Source: Prosapia bicincta
Lineage: Eukaryota; Arthropoda; Insecta; Hemiptera; Cercopidae
Direction of reading: 5' to 3'
DNA: 64,000 nt
Assembly: GCA_036971475.1 (NCBI GenBank)
Contig: JBAIZL010000001.1
Coordinates: 112,976,350 to 113,040,349, forward strand
The notes beneath the pieces were generated by a model. It made no database searches. It saw nothing but the letters and a program-made list of their open reading frames with translations, and was not told where the DNA came from. Positions within the stretch are counted from its first letter, which is position 1. Each line of letters begins with the position of its first letter. Shown here piece after piece: positions 1 through 37,233 of the stretch. The position numbers and the translations under genes were made by a program.

Positions 1-1539
1 GTCTTCGAGTATTGAAGAACAGTTTTTACTTCTACTGCGCGAATGTAATTATTTTGCATTGCAAGTAGACGAAAGCACAGACATAGCAAATATGGCGCAG
101 CTTCTCGTATTCATACGTTTTGATTATCAAAGTGAAGTAAAGGAAGAATTTTTATTTTGCAAACCTCATGAATCAAACACTAAAGCTGAGGACATATTTA
201 ATGTCAAAAATGAGTACATTATGAAAGCGGGAATATCATGGTCTAAATGTGTTGGTTTGTGCACGGACGGAGCAATGCTATGTTGTGTCATTTCAGTGGA
301 TTAGAAGCAAGAATAAAAAAAGTTGCTCCAGAATTCCAAAGTACTCACTGCGTTATTCACCGAGAAGCTTTGGCTTCCAATGTTATGGCTGCCAACCTTA
401 AGTCTGTTTTAACGGATAGCGTGAAGGTCATTAATTTTATTAAGGCCAGGGCTCTTAATTCACGGCTTTTCTCTTTGATGTGTGAAGATATGGGTGCAAA
501 ATATCAAACTCTCCTCCTACATACCGAGGTTAGATGGTTGTCACGAGGCAAGATCCTAACTCGTCTATTTGAACTGAGGTCAGAAGTCTTTAGGTTTTTA
601 AGTGAACAAAATCATGACATGAAACATTTGTTCAATGATGAAGAATGGCTATCACTATTGGCGTATTTGGCTGATATTTTTGATAGGTTTAATATCTTGA
701 ACATGGGGCTTCAAGGGCCGAGTACAACAGTGTTCACTACCAATGATAAAATATCATCCTTCAAGAAAAAGTTGGTTCTGTTTCGCTCTCAAGCACAGGA
801 CAAGGATTTCTCTGCATTCCCTACTCTTGCTGCATTTTTGGAAGAAAATGATATTTTTTCTGAAGCCAGAAGTGACTGATGATATCACTAGTCATATGGA
901 AGCCCTTCAAACGAGTTTTGATAAATATTTTAATCAAGATTTTTCTAAATATGAGTGGATTAGAAATCCATTTTCAGGGGAATTTCCTAGTCACTCAAAA
1001 GAGTGTTTCCTCGACCTTACAAGTAACAGCTCATTGAAAGATTCGTTTAAAGAAAAATCTTTAATGAACTTTTGGATGGGGACAAAAACTGAATACCCAT
1101 CAGTGTTCAAGCAAGCAATAATCTTTTTACTTCCATTTGTAACCTCGTACTTATGTGAATCGGGCTTTTCAGAACTGCTGTACATAAAAAATAAATACAG
1201 AAACCGCATTAGTGTTGAAGAGGACTTAAGAATGAAGTTGAGTTCAATCGACCCAGATATAGAAAATTTGGTCAAGGACAAACAAACAACAACAACAACG
1301 AACTCATTAGGATCTGTTTAAATTTAAATGACTGTGTTCAATGAACTAATTTGAGATTGTTTTTAATGTAAGATACATTAGAATGTAGAATGCATTTTTA
1401 TTTTCCTAAACATGACCAAATGTAAATTATATATAATTATTTATAAAAATAAAAATATATATAAATATAAGGTGGTACGTCAAAATATCTGAAAATTTCA
1501 AGTGGTACGTGGTTACTAAAAGGTTGAGAACCCCTGCTG
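1..1539 (+). mobile_element. hAT DNA transposon, 3' part, cut by window edge
   Basis: The left end lies outside the window. The element carries a broken transposase followed by about 200 bases of AT-rich 3' sequence. It closes with a terminal repeat whose reverse complement starts CAGCAGGGGTTCTCAACC, the form common to Buster/ZBED-type hAT elements. The exact last base (1536 or 1539) is uncertain because CTG occurs twice. The 8-bp target duplication cannot be tested without the left end. Confidence 0.8.
2..1320 (+). pseudogene. hAT transposase (ZBED5/FAM200-like), frameshifted
   Basis: Translation gives a hAT transposase lacking its N terminus (BED finger outside the window). Recognisable stretches are VDESTDIANMAQLL (catalytic-domain start), LCTDGA, THCVIHREALAS, EVRWLSRGK and the C-terminal dimerisation block LLPFVTSYLCESGFSELLYIKNKYR. 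Two frameshifts break it: one near 265-300 between LCTDGA and MLCHFSGLEAR, the other near 870 between FLEEND and PEVTDDI. The parts together keep the family order, so this is a dead but fairly young copy. The ZBED5/FAM200 likeness is from memory of the family; no sign of domestication is seen. Confidence 0.85.
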
Positions 1540-1740
1540 TAGAGGATAAAACACCAACCAAATAGAATATTTTGAATAAAATATTATATTTTTACTAATT
1601 TAAAATATCCTTTTTTGTTGAAAATATATGTAAATGTAGAGTTTCTATCAAAAGCGTGGAATTTTTTAAAGAATAGTATTCTTAAATCTTAAAAGCATTT
1701 TTTTAACTAAAGATATCACTAAAAATTTGTAAATATTTAC

Positions 1741-1905
1741 AAACTTGCCTATAGTAGCACTTACTTATATTTGTTGAGGACGCCCGTTTCAGGAAATGTG
1801 TCTCATTGTTAACTGTCAGTTACGGTCTGAGTTGACAATGGGACACATCTCCTGAAACGGCCGTCCTCAACAAATATAAGTAAGTACTACTATAGGTAAA
1901 TTTAT
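1741..1905. repeat. Inverted-repeat element (MITE-like), about 65-80-bp arms
   Basis: The left arm, from CTATAGTAGCACTTACTTA to GTTAAC, is nearly the reverse complement of the right arm, from GTTGACAATGGGACACA to TAAGTAAGTACTACTATAG. The loop is short and no coding is present. This is the size and form of a short non-autonomous DNA element or foldback. The family is not identified. Confidence 0.7.
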
Positions 1906-2007
1906 AAACATTTAAAAAGTGTTTAGTGTTTACTTTTGTGTTTACATTTATTTTATAGATTTCATTTCTGTTTCTATTATGTCGTGTTTTGAGGGGTACA
2001 ATTTCCA

Positions 2008-2046
<39 letters not shown>

Positions 2047-3056
2047 TATTTTGGGTTTAAGTTGCTTTTATATCTTCGTTTCAATTTGTTTTATTTTATT
2101 AGATGCACATTTTTAAGCATACTTTTTCAATTTTTATACATGCGATTTATAATTTTTATATGTACATTTTATAATAGTTTTTTTTTTAATACAGTAATTC
2201 AACTATACTTTTCATGTCATGTTCTATATGGTTCAATTTTGGCAAAATTGTGTATCTAAAAAGTTGCGTCTATATTATAATATTCTTGTTATTATAATAT
2301 TTTTGAAAAGAATTAATTCTGTTTATAACGGATTTAAAGAAAGAATACTAAGCTAGTTTGACTCTCGGAAAAATAAATCTGTTGGCTGCACTGACAACTA
2401 ATATACCTCATGCTTGTGCTATTTGTAGTCATATGACTTTGAATTGTTAGTTGATATTGTATTTACTGCTGACTGGAAACTGGCAAGTGTGTGTGTAACG
2501 TCGTAACGTCCCATTATAAATTTAGAACGAGTGCTTTTTCAGTAAAAATTAAAATAGTTGTGTCAGTATAAATTTTTGTGAAAGTGAAATATAAAATTTT
2601 ATGTTAACAATAACTATATGATGTTTAAAAGTATTTAATGTGCTAAGCAGGAATACAATATGACTAATGTTAGTGATAAATGATAATAATACATTTTCTT
2701 CTTTGTAGTAACCTAAAAATATCGCTGTCTGCGATATTAAATAGGTTTGTTGATGATGGTTAGTATAATTAGGAACTCTGTAGCAAGTATGTTTGATTCT
2801 AACACATATATTGACATTCCAGCAATGACTGAAGTGTCTCAAATTTATTTTGAAAAATTAGTACTGGTTTAGAATTATCCATGGATTTTGTATAGTAAAC
2901 ATGACATTAAAGTACTGTATGTTTAGCATTCTAGTTAAAATGTAAAGTTATAAGGACACTATTATGTTTGCAGGATTTAGTTCAATACCTATGGAGACAT
3001 TAGTGTGGAGTAAAAAAAATTAAAGTTGCTTCTAATAATTTTGAATTCACTGATTA
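1906..3056. other. AT-rich non-coding stretch
   Basis: It contains a (TA)n run at 2010-2043 and otherwise plain AT-rich sequence. Short open frames on both strands are low-complexity and match nothing recognised. Confidence 0.5.
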
Positions 3057-3181
3057 AACTATAATTAAATGATTCTTGACTAAGTGAGTAGAGGCTTTGC
3101 TTCATAAAAGGAAAGATTGTTTCGAAATGTGTCAACCCTTACATACATATTCACTTAGTTAAGTATCATTTAATTATAGAA
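3057..3181. repeat. Inverted repeat, about 30-bp arms
   Basis: AACTATAATTAAATGATTCTTGACTAAGTGA at the left is matched, inverted, by TTCACTTAGTTAAGTATCATTTAATTATAG at the right, with about 60 bases between. It is a MITE-sized element with no coding capacity. Confidence 0.65.
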
Positions 3182-3377
3182 AAAAAATTGTTCCATACAG
3201 TATATTCTCATTAAATTTAACTTGGAAATGATTTAACACCAGATACAAAGAACAAAGCTGTTATGTTGGTGAATGAATGTACAACTAGTGTGTACTTATT
3301 TTGCAATTTGGCCTAGTAATATAGAACATAAAGTCCTCAGGGACATTAAAAAACAAAATTTCATTAATAATTTACAT

Positions 3378-3577
3378 TTCTAAACCGGCTCTATAAATCA
3401 AATAATATGTGTGCACGAGTTTAATAACGCTAAAAGGTATGTATAGTGCTTAGTTAGTACTAATATGTAGCAGTTTTAATAATTAACTTGTACCTAACTA
3501 AGCACTATACATACTTTTAGAATTATTAAACTCTCGCACACATATTATTTGATTTATAGAGCCTGTTTAGAAATATA
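3378..3577. repeat. Inverted repeat, about 90-bp arms
   Basis: The arms begin and end with TCTAAACCGGCTCTATAAAT and its near complement ATTTATAGAGCCTGTTTAGA. Long matching blocks include the region around TAGTGCTTAGTTAG. The loop is about 25 bases. It is probably a foldback or MITE; the family is unknown. Confidence 0.7.
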
Positions 3578-3856
3578 AATTTTTACTAAAATTTCTTGCT
3601 GAAACAAATAAGAATTTATATTTTGAAAAATATTTACTTTATAAAATCAAACTTTGCTATTCGTATTTATATTCTTTAGCCACGTAATCGATATCAACCA
3701 AAAGAAATTTACCGGGACATACAGAAACTCATAACAAATACGAAAAGAAATAAAAAACTTCTGCTCACATCCCAAACAAATAAAGTTTTGGTAATTGTGA
3801 GAATTAGCGGCCACCTACGATATATTGGGAAGTTGTTCAAAACCACCAAATAGGAC

Positions 3857-4235
3857 GATGAACATAAAATTTTTTTTATTGTCCTTGGAAAGTTATTTTT
3901 TTCAATTTAAAGTTGGGGGAAAATTCAGTGCAGGGCATAAAGTTGTGAATGGACCACGGAGTAATACAGTGGAGTCATGCATACCTTATGTGTGTAGATA
4001 TTTGTAAAACGATTTGGTTTAATTTTTATAGTTTTTGCATAATATTTATCAATAGAGCTTCAGGACATGTTTTTGATTCAGGATAAAGTTTAAATTGCTA
4101 AAAACACCAACTACAGTTGTGACATCACTGTATCACTCCCCGGCCGATGCACAAACAACCTAATGCTCTGCACTGAATTTTTTACCCAACTTCAAATGTT
4201 AAAAAAATAACTTTCCAAGGACGATAAAAAATTTA
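3857..4235. repeat. Inverted repeat, imperfect, about 75-bp arms
   Basis: The left arm around GTCCTTGGAAAGTTATTTTTT and AATTCAGTGCAGGGCAT is repeated inverted as ATGCTCTGCACTGAATT and AAATAACTTTCCAAGGAC. About 220 bases of unrelated sequence lie between. The right arm abuts a Penelope-type terminal fragment starting near 4239. Confidence 0.65.
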
Positions 4236-4238
4236 TGC

Positions 4239-4277
4239 TTGATTGATAAAGATCATTGTGTGATCGAAATTGTTCAA
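4239..4277 (+). ncRNA. Hammerhead-like motif, group III (U3/A8 variant)
   Basis: A core-like UUGAUAA (4243-4249) is followed by one extra A, a perfect 5-bp stem II GAUCA/UGAUC (4251-4255 with 4261-4265), and GAA (4266-4268). Stem I is UUGA 4239-4242 with UCAA 4274-4277. Against the hammerhead consensus CUGANGA...GAA, positions 3 and 8 are changed together (C to U, G to A), keeping a Watson-Crick 3-8 pair. The stem III segment AUUG is not palindromic here. Catalysis is untested and may be lost. Confidence 0.4.
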
Positions 4278-4395
4278 TGGTATGATATGTTTTTAAATTT
4301 GTCTATTTATTTTCAAGAGATTGCAATTTTGGACTATTTCCACTAGGTAAGTCTGCCAGTCTCCTATCTAGTCCAAAAATTTCTATATATATGCA
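4239..4395 (+). mobile_element. Penelope-type terminal fragment (group III)
   Basis: This matches the repeated group also found at 19.7-20.5 kb and 21.4-21.8 kb: a TTGAYAAAGATC hairpin, then a tract with AGTCTGYCAGTCTCC and CTAGTCCAAAAAWT, then a TA run. It lies directly left of the mariner end. Assignment to Penelope-like elements rests on the hammerhead-like motif and the shared architecture, not on coding sequence. Confidence 0.5.
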
Positions 4396-4397
4396 TG

Positions 4398-5545
4398 CGA
4401 GGTGTGTCAATTAAGTAATGAGTCTGATCTATAAAAACTATATATTTAAATATTATTCTACAACTCTGCCATTCCCTTCAAAGTATTCCCCTTGGACAGC
4501 TATACAATGATTCCAGCACGTTTTCCACACTTCGTAACATTTCTGGAACGCTTCGACTGGGATGTCCACAAGTATCTTTGTTAAGGCTACTTGGATGTCC
4601 GCAGTCGACTTGAAATGGGTTCCTTTAACCACCGATTTTGCTCTAGGAAACAAAAAAAAGTCACATGGTGACATCGGGCGAATAAGGCGGCTGTTGCATC
4701 ACAGCAATATCTTTAGAGGAAAAATACTGCAACACTGAGGGCGGTGTGGCACGGCGTGTTGTTGGGATGAAGGATCCAGATGTTTGCGATCTCTGGGCGC
4801 ACCCTGTTGGACTCGTTGACCTGAAATCTTTCGAGTACTTGGCGATAGTAGACTTGATTTACAGTTTGGCCTGGTTTAACAAATTCTTTGTGGACGATTT
4901 CACGGCTATCAAAAAGGTAATGATCATCACTTTCACCTTCGACTTGCTCATGCGAGCTTTTTTTGGGCGGGGGGCATGCAGAGACAATGATTGTGAGCTT
5001 TGGCATTTGGTTTCTGGGTTGAATTGGAAAAACCAGCTCTCATCGCCTGTAATAACTCGATCAAGCAGCGTGTAATCGTTTTCCACTCACTCCAAACAAT
5101 CTTCTGCGATGTTCATTCGCTTTTGCTACTCAGAAAGGTTTTTGGAACCATCTTCGTGCACAACTTTTTCATCCCAAAATCGTCAGTTAAAATTTTTCTG
5201 ACTGTTTCACAGTTCATACTTAGTGTTGAAACCAACATTCGAACTGTCGAACGCCCACCTTCACAGATTATGGCGCACTCGCTGCGAATTCATGTCAGTT
5301 TGCACATCGATTGGTCTCCCGCTCCATGCCTCAGCTTCCACGCTTTTGCGCTCCTCCTTACACTCTTTATGCCATCAAAACACCTGCCTATCACCATGCA
5401 GTTTAATGATTTTAGTTTACTTTTTTGTGAAGCTGTTTCAATCTGGTCCAAAATTTTATAGAGATGTATTGCTCTAGATTTTGCTTCTCCATTTTCGTGA
5501 CAAGCACCACCAACACACGTCTTTTAAACACGACACAGCAGGCGA
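4398..5545 (-). mobile_element. mariner-like transposon, decayed
   Basis: One terminal repeat is visible at the + strand left side, GAGGTGTGTCAATTAAGTAA near 4400, which is the mariner 3' end for this orientation. The transposase runs on the minus strand. The other end near 5545 runs into unrelated sequence and a (TA)n tract with no matching terminal repeat, so the element is truncated at its 5' end. Confidence 0.8.
4453..5500 (-). pseudogene. mariner transposase, multiple frameshifts
   Basis: In minus-strand order: an N-terminal remnant near 5490 (start MEKQ), the catalytic-domain landmark VITGDESWFFQFNPETK near 5000-5070, and the C-terminal part MSPCDFFLFPRAK followed by FQKCYEVWKTCWNHCIAVQGEYFEG ending near 4460. 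These are the usual mariner DD34D blocks in correct order but in different frames with stops, so no functional enzyme is made. Confidence 0.85.
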
Positions 5546-5571
5546 ACTAACATATATAGTACTATATATAG

Positions 5572-5576
<5 letters not shown>

Positions 5577-5617
<41 letters not shown>
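5577..5617. repeat. (TA)n microsatellite
   Basis: About 40 bases of pure TA at the broken 5' end of the mariner remnant. Similar TA tracts in the window: 2010-2043, 7786-7820, 8087-8136, 17288-17340, 17377-17417, 19613-19690, 20104-20161, 20338-20364, 21380-21411, 21816-21845, 24594-24616, 36083-36121, 36425-36503, 36851-36876, 37180-37229, 44693-44767, 46333-46379, 63088-63118. Most border Penelope-type ends. Confidence 0.9.
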
Positions 5618-5619
<2 letters not shown>

Positions 5620-7166
5620 CTCTCACATATATTGTACTAAATTACTATAAAAATAAAATTTCTACACACAGCCTATTATAGCACACCAATTAACTGTCTG
5701 TTACTAGGCTAACACTGTTAAATTGGGTGTTCATGTTGGGCCTTAAATCTAGACCGTCTATGTTAGTGTTACTAAAATTGATTTGCTAATGTAAGGTTTA
5801 TCTTGTAATTATTATAAGAAAGCACAAGAACACAATTCAATGACAATATAAATATTTGAAGATCATTATATTTTGGTTTGATAAGGGTTTAACTATAAAG
5901 CTATATACCTAGGGAAGAAATTTGCATACAAACTTCAACCTTTTTATACTGGGAATCTAGTTCTGTTTGTTAGTTAAGAAAAAAATAGTCAGCTATAAAA
6001 TTTGTAGAATTTATCAAAACAATTCAGAACAAAAACACAATCTGTTTTAAAATCTTGCTCTTTCTAATTGAGTAGACTGTTTCTGAAAGCGAGGAAGAAA
6101 TGTTTTTTTTTTATAAAGATGTTACTATATTTAAACTTATTACTGGGAAAAAATGTAGTTTAAAAAGAATTATTTTTGTATTTTCTGCTAGGATCATAGT
6201 AATATTTTGCATTTCTCATTTTTATATTCTATACGGAATTACCTTACTTCTTCATTTTTTATAAGTTATTCTCCCTTATTAGTCACTAGTTATTTGTATT
6301 GATTCATTGTAGTAGTCGGAAAAAACCTGGAAACAGAAATACTTATCCCTTTTTAGGCAATCGCAGTATGTCAGTCAGCTTTTTTGTTTTCTCTCAGTTA
6401 CTGCCCTGTATAAATAAATACCTCTATTATATTTATTATGAGAATTATGTAGGTTACATACTCTACTGTGTTTATTTTACTCTATCATCTGTTATCATGT
6501 TGACAAGCCGTTCAGTCTCAGTCTTGTTAAGCAAGCAACGGTGTGAGAATATCGACTCTATTTTATTTAAGTTTACAAAAATGTCAGTTTCATAAAGTTC
6601 CAACATTAAAATTAAGGAAGAATATCAGTTAAGATATGAAATTATAATTTTTAAGTTAGAAGCAGGCTTAATAAATATTTAAACCCAATTACAAAAAGAG
6701 GAAAGCAAATATGAAACATTTTACGGTACTATTTAACACATGTTATGTGATGACATAATGGTTTAAACCTGTACGCAGCTGTTTTTGTTAAATACTTAAT
6801 TAATTACGCTTTGAGATGATGGAAGCATTCTGAAATACATCAAAAATAAAGATATTGTTACAGCTTGGATTGGCAGAACAGAGCATGAAGAAATATTTTT
6901 TTAAAACTGCTCTTTAACTTTTCAAGGAAACTGAAAGAAAAACCTACAAAATGTATACATAGATTGGTTATGATTTAGTATGTTTATACTAACATTTAGA
7001 AGATAAAAGAACTCCATATTTAAAAAAATCTTAAGTAAATTTTAAAATTGTAAGAGATGCTCTGATTTTTATTTAGAGGAAATAAGTTATTTAGATATTT
7101 AGCAACAAGAAATATTTACCTGAAAAATTTAGTTTAATAACTTGTTTAAACTTATTTTGATTTTAG
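5620..7166. other. Non-coding stretch upstream of first recognised RagC exon
   Basis: AT-rich DNA without recognised elements. It presumably holds intron and perhaps the 5' end of RagC, because the exon at 7167 begins after an acceptor (TTTGATTTTAG) and not with a start codon. I could not pick a start exon here: short ATG-led frames such as the one near 6299-6595 show no Rag-like sequence. Confidence 0.4.
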
Positions 7167-32296
<25,130 letters not shown>

Positions 32297-34530
32297 CCTC
32301 CAACAAAATCTCATAGGAATTAATCAATACTTTAAATTTTGCATTTGGTGCAATTTATGAAACATTTCTGTGTATAGTTTGATAATATATTAATTATTTG
32401 TATAAATAGTATTAAATAACTGTACCAAAACTATTTATCATAATCTTGTATAAAAAATAAGTTCTTTGTTTAAAAAAATTTATTTATTACCAGTTGATAT
32501 GTTATGCAGATATTGTTGCATTTCTTTCATATTTTAAATTATATTTGTATATTTTTCTATATCAAATATTTGTAAAAAATTATTTTGTTACATTGGGATC
32601 CATTAATATAAAACATTTATACACTTCTTCATACTAATTGTGTTGTATTTGAAGATATATCTTGTTTTTAATATAGCATTTACATTCACATCTTTCCTTA
32701 ATTCTGTGCATCACAAAAATTCAATATTGATCAATTTTGATATGGAAAATACTTACTTAAATTGTATATAAATAAAAATAATTAGATTTGTTTTCTGCGA
32801 AACATTGATCTTAGGTATGATCTAGGATATTAAAATGATCTTGGTATTTTAATAATTGGATTCAGTCTTAAGTTTTTATATTTATGTTATATAGTTTGTA
32901 ACATTTGCAAGGGATGTCATAGACTATTAATAATGCATTGTATTCCGAAACAAAAATTTTGTATAACATCTTTTCAGATAAAATACGTATTTTCTATGAC
33001 AGAAAGTAAGAAAAGTTAAGGGGTGAGACATTCTATATTTATATCAATTAGTAGTACGTATCATTTAAATCAGGATGTGTGGTAAAAAGATTTTATAGAA
33101 TTTGTTTTAAGAACAAATAAGTGAGAGTAGTTTCTTTATTCAAAATTGTTGTTTCGGAATATTTTTTATAATACTATAGGAACTTGCTAATTCTTCACAT
33201 TTTGATGTAATAAATTACAAACCAAACAAAATAGAAATTAAAAAAAACAATATGCCTATACCTTAAAAAATCATTAATGCAAAAGTCATAGTGAACAAAA
33301 TGTATCAATAGCAATGTCCAGCGTGCTGTAAAATTTAGAATTACTTGTTTGTTTCACCTCAGCAAGAAAACACATTTGTAGTAAAGAGTGTTGATATTCG
33401 TAAAACATATGCTGACAGGAAAATGGTTTAGGTATAGTTTCCTAATCACTTTCAACTGGAATTATTATCATTTATTGAAAGTTTATGATTGATAAAACTC
33501 CATGGTTTGCCATAAAAATAAGTTATTGTTCCAGTTGAACATCTTTTAGCTTTAATCCAATGTGCAGCTATTTCACACATTTTTTATAATTAGTATACAA
33601 TGTTTGATACATTGTAATATAATGTGTAAATAATGGTCTTATTTTATGTAGTAAAATATATTACTTCCATTCATAGTTATAAGTAATTTTACTCAGTTTA
33701 GGGCACTAAATAATCTGCACCCCAGACCTTGACTTCTTAATTTTTAGCAATCTTTTTCACTTGTTTTATATTCACTTCATAAGCATTAACAGCCTAAATT
33801 GTAAAAAGAGAAGAGCCTGATATTAGTTTTGATTGTACAACTTTTTTTGACAAAATTAGTTGGCATGAACTGTCAAATAATTACCTTCTTTTAGGTAATG
33901 GATTGTAGATCAATGTGAATTATTAGCAAGTTTCTACTATAATTATTAAAATAACAATTGAGTACTATTTACTTTTTCATATTTTTAAATTTAAAATTTA
34001 ACATTTGGTATTTAAAGCCTTGAAATTAAAAAATAATAAATTTTGTAACAGAAGTAGTTCTGAAATACTCCTTTAATGTTATTTTTGTATATTTTAAAAA
34101 TGTATGTGTAGATTATTTATTAAACTAAATCATTTACTTAATTTTGCTGGAATACAGAAATTCAAGAGTAATGACTAGTCTTTCAGTTAATAATTAATGT
34201 AATTAATATTAGGAAATAACAGAAAAAAAATTAAAATACTAGATTGTTTAAATCTTGTAAAAATAGAAAGTTATTTTAAAAAAATAGATCAGTGTAGTTA
34301 TTAATTCATGTTAAATAACACGAATTATAATAAATATATTTTTCAACCTATGGAAAAGTACCACCTATAAAGTGGTTTATATGTCTACTGTAGAATATAT
34401 TTATTGCTGTTTTAACAGCTTTAGATTATATGTTTAATTTGTAATGAAGAAAACTATTTAATATATTTTTATTATTTGCTCATACTGTATTACCATTATG
34501 AATGGGATTTTTATTTTTTGTATCAATAAA
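32297..34530 (+). other. RagC 3' untranslated and downstream DNA
   Basis: AT-rich. Candidate AATAAA signals occur at 32771-32776, 33209-33214 and 34525-34530. Which is used cannot be told from sequence; transcript ends would settle it. No coding or repeat structure was recognised. Confidence 0.45.
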
Positions 34531-35485
34531 TGATGAATATTTATAAAAAGAGATTTTGTTGAACTTTGAATACCCTGATAAAATTTAAACATTTATTTAA
34601 TTAATATAATAGTAATATATTTTTCTTTGCCATAGTTTTAATTGTTTGGAAACCAAATATTTTTATCTTATACTCGCTAATAACTGCAGATTGTTTCAGC
34701 TCTGTGTGTTTTCCCATAGCCTCTGACCTTACTTTCTTTTCTTCATTAGATTCAAAATTTGTATCTTCAGCGGACTAAACCAGGTGGATAGAGTGGACAG
34801 TCCTAGACAGAGCTTTGGGAAGGAGATTGTCCTTTTAAATGATCTGTAATTGTTTGTCCAAAAGCTGGACCATTTAATCTTTACTACTTGCATAGGTTGA
34901 TCGGGATACTAATATTGTACTGTTGATTTACTATTCAGAAGTATTTAGTCAATATGTGTAATGCCTTTAAACATAAACATGATGGCTTTGAGTTTTGGTA
35001 TAGTCACCACAGCTTTGTTTGTCATAGAATGAAACCTTTATAATCCATTATTTGGTATTTAGTTTGGAATCATAAATAAAATAAACATGATTCATATAAG
35101 TAATTATTTAACATTACTGCTAGGAGGGGGAGTGATGCCCATCGCGAGTAGTTATAAGGTCGTAGGACTTAGATCCCAGTATGTTTGTAACCTGATAATT
35201 CTCACTTTGTTAGCAAAATGTATATCAAGCTAGTGTTAATATTTGTAGCCAGGGTTTAAAGCCGTATATTAATTATAATTATGCTTCTGTGCTTTCAATA
35301 GTTTTTGGTTTTTACTACTAGACTGAGTAAACATTGGGAGCTGGATCCAGTAAACAGTGCATGCAGATAATATGTGAATTATTGCTAGTATTCTCTTTGA
35401 CCATGTTTACTCGGTCAGGTAGTAGTTTCAAGGGAAAAATATTGGACAATGTGAAATATATATATATGTATATATACTTCACTCA
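34531..35485. other. Intergenic stretch
   Basis: Nothing recognised. It becomes less AT-rich from about 35100. A short TA run at 35458-35476 precedes the large palindrome. Confidence 0.4.
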
Positions 35486-36081
35486 GGAACAGAGGTGCTC
35501 CTAGGAGCACCTGGACAGGTCATTATTGTCGAAGCTCGGTTGGCCAAAACGAGATTTTCGAACGGGAGAGTGGCATTCTGGATGCGTTTACTTGGGGAAT
35601 TTCTGCAGCTATTTGGTCAACGACAAACAAAGATTCGTTAAAGGCGATCGTGTGACCCATTAGCGTTTTGATGTCAATTTGCTATGACCCAAGTGTTATC
35701 GTGGTAGTTGTTCAAAATCCGGAAACCGTAACTGGGGCTTTGGAGTACGACCTCTAAAGAGGTGCGGGAAACTACTTCTGAAGTTCAATAGTGCTAGAAA
35801 TATTCATATAGTACCGCGGGAGGCTTTTAATTTAAGTAGGTCTGTACCCATCAGCACGGTAGAATCTTTACGGCATTCGGAGTCATCCTGCAGGCTGAGG
35901 GTCATCTGTGGAGCTGTTGTATTACAGTACATTGTTTAGCAGCAAGGGTGCTGGTGGTTTGACGCTCTGATGGATATTGTTAGGTACCGCAAAAAAAGCA
36001 TTACGAGTGGATATTCATGGGCATCGTGACGGACTGTGACGTCAGAGGCGGAAACACGACGATTGCTCTTACTAATAATTG

Positions 36082-36122
<41 letters not shown>

Positions 36123-36420
36123 GCTGATACATATTCCTTCACGGATGGAAAAATGTGATGAATTGTTACTATCTGGAGTACATCCGTTCATTCTGCAGTC
36201 CATAAATTCGCAGTTCCGACGTTTCGCTAGAATCTCATCCAGCATTGACGAGGTGAACCCAATAACAGTAGAAGAGCGAGTGAAGAGCGCAGATAGCTCG
36301 GCTCCTATATATAGAGGAATGAAGCCACGCCCATTGACGTCAATACACACACTGACGTCAATCCACACACACCTGATCCAAACAATTACTCACATTCCTT
36401 TGCCTTTGTTAGTAACAATT

Positions 36421-36507
<87 letters not shown>

Positions 36508-36587
36508 AAATATCAAATAGGTTACCCTGTTGAGAATTATTTTCAAGATTAAATAATATACACTAATTACAGGAATTAATTTATTGA

Positions 36588-36645
36588 ATAATACACTCAA
36601 AGCTTTTCGTTGGTTGACATTACCAACATCCTCAGGAATTACTAA
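36588..36645 (-). ncRNA. Hammerhead-like motif, group I, mirror copy
   Basis: Minus-strand twin in the other inner arm: core CUGAGGA at 36629-36635, AAGCTT at 36600-36605. The two arms match through the motif. Confidence 0.6.
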
Positions 36646-36713
36646 GAATGACAAAAGAACTCACTTTTACTAAAATTTTACTCAGAATTACTTTGAGTTC
36701 TTTTGTCATTCTT

Positions 36714-36770
36714 AGTAATTCCTGAGGATGTTGGTAATGTCAACCAACGAAAAGCTTTGAGTGTATTATT
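36714..36770 (+). ncRNA. Hammerhead-like motif, group I, N7 = G
   Basis: Core CUGAGGA (36722-36728), extra U, stem II GUUGG/CCAAC (36730-36734 with 36744-36748), GAA (36749-36751), AAGCUU (36752-36757), U17 (36758). Stem I AUUC pairs with GAGU (one G-U). Compared with the 17.6-kb copy the core differs only at position 7, the one position hammerheads allow to vary. Confidence 0.63.
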
Positions 36771-37057
36771 CAATAAATTAATTCCTGTAATTAGTGTATA
36801 TTATTTAATCTTGAAAATAATTCTCAACAGGAAAACCTATTTGATATTTTACATATATATATATATATATATATATGATGAATTGTTACTAACAAAGGCA
36901 AAGGAATGTGAGTAATTGTTTGGATCAGGTGTGTGTGGATTGACGTCAGTGTGTGTATTGACGTCAATGGGCGTGGCTTCATTCCTCTATATATAGGAGC
37001 CGAGCTATCTGCGCTCTTCACTCGCTCTTCTACTGTTATTGGGTTCACCTCGTCAAT

Positions 37058-37095
37058 GCTGGATGAGATTCTAGCGAAACGTCGGAACTGCGAAT
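37058..37095 (+). ncRNA. Hammerhead-related motif with stem III ACGU, diverged core
   Basis: UGGAUGA is followed by a weak hairpin GAUUCUAGC, then GAA, palindromic ACGU (37079-37082) and C17. GAAACGUC is a common Penelope-type ribozyme tail. Core positions 3 and 4 are wrong (UG for CU) and stem II is poor, so this is probably inactive. A minus-strand twin lies at 36206-36243. Confidence 0.3.
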
Positions 37096-37176
37096 TTATG
37101 GACTGCAGAATGAACGGATGTACTCCAGATAGTAACAATTCATCACATTTTTCCATCCGTGAAGGAATACGTATCA

Positions 37177-37233
<57 letters not shown>

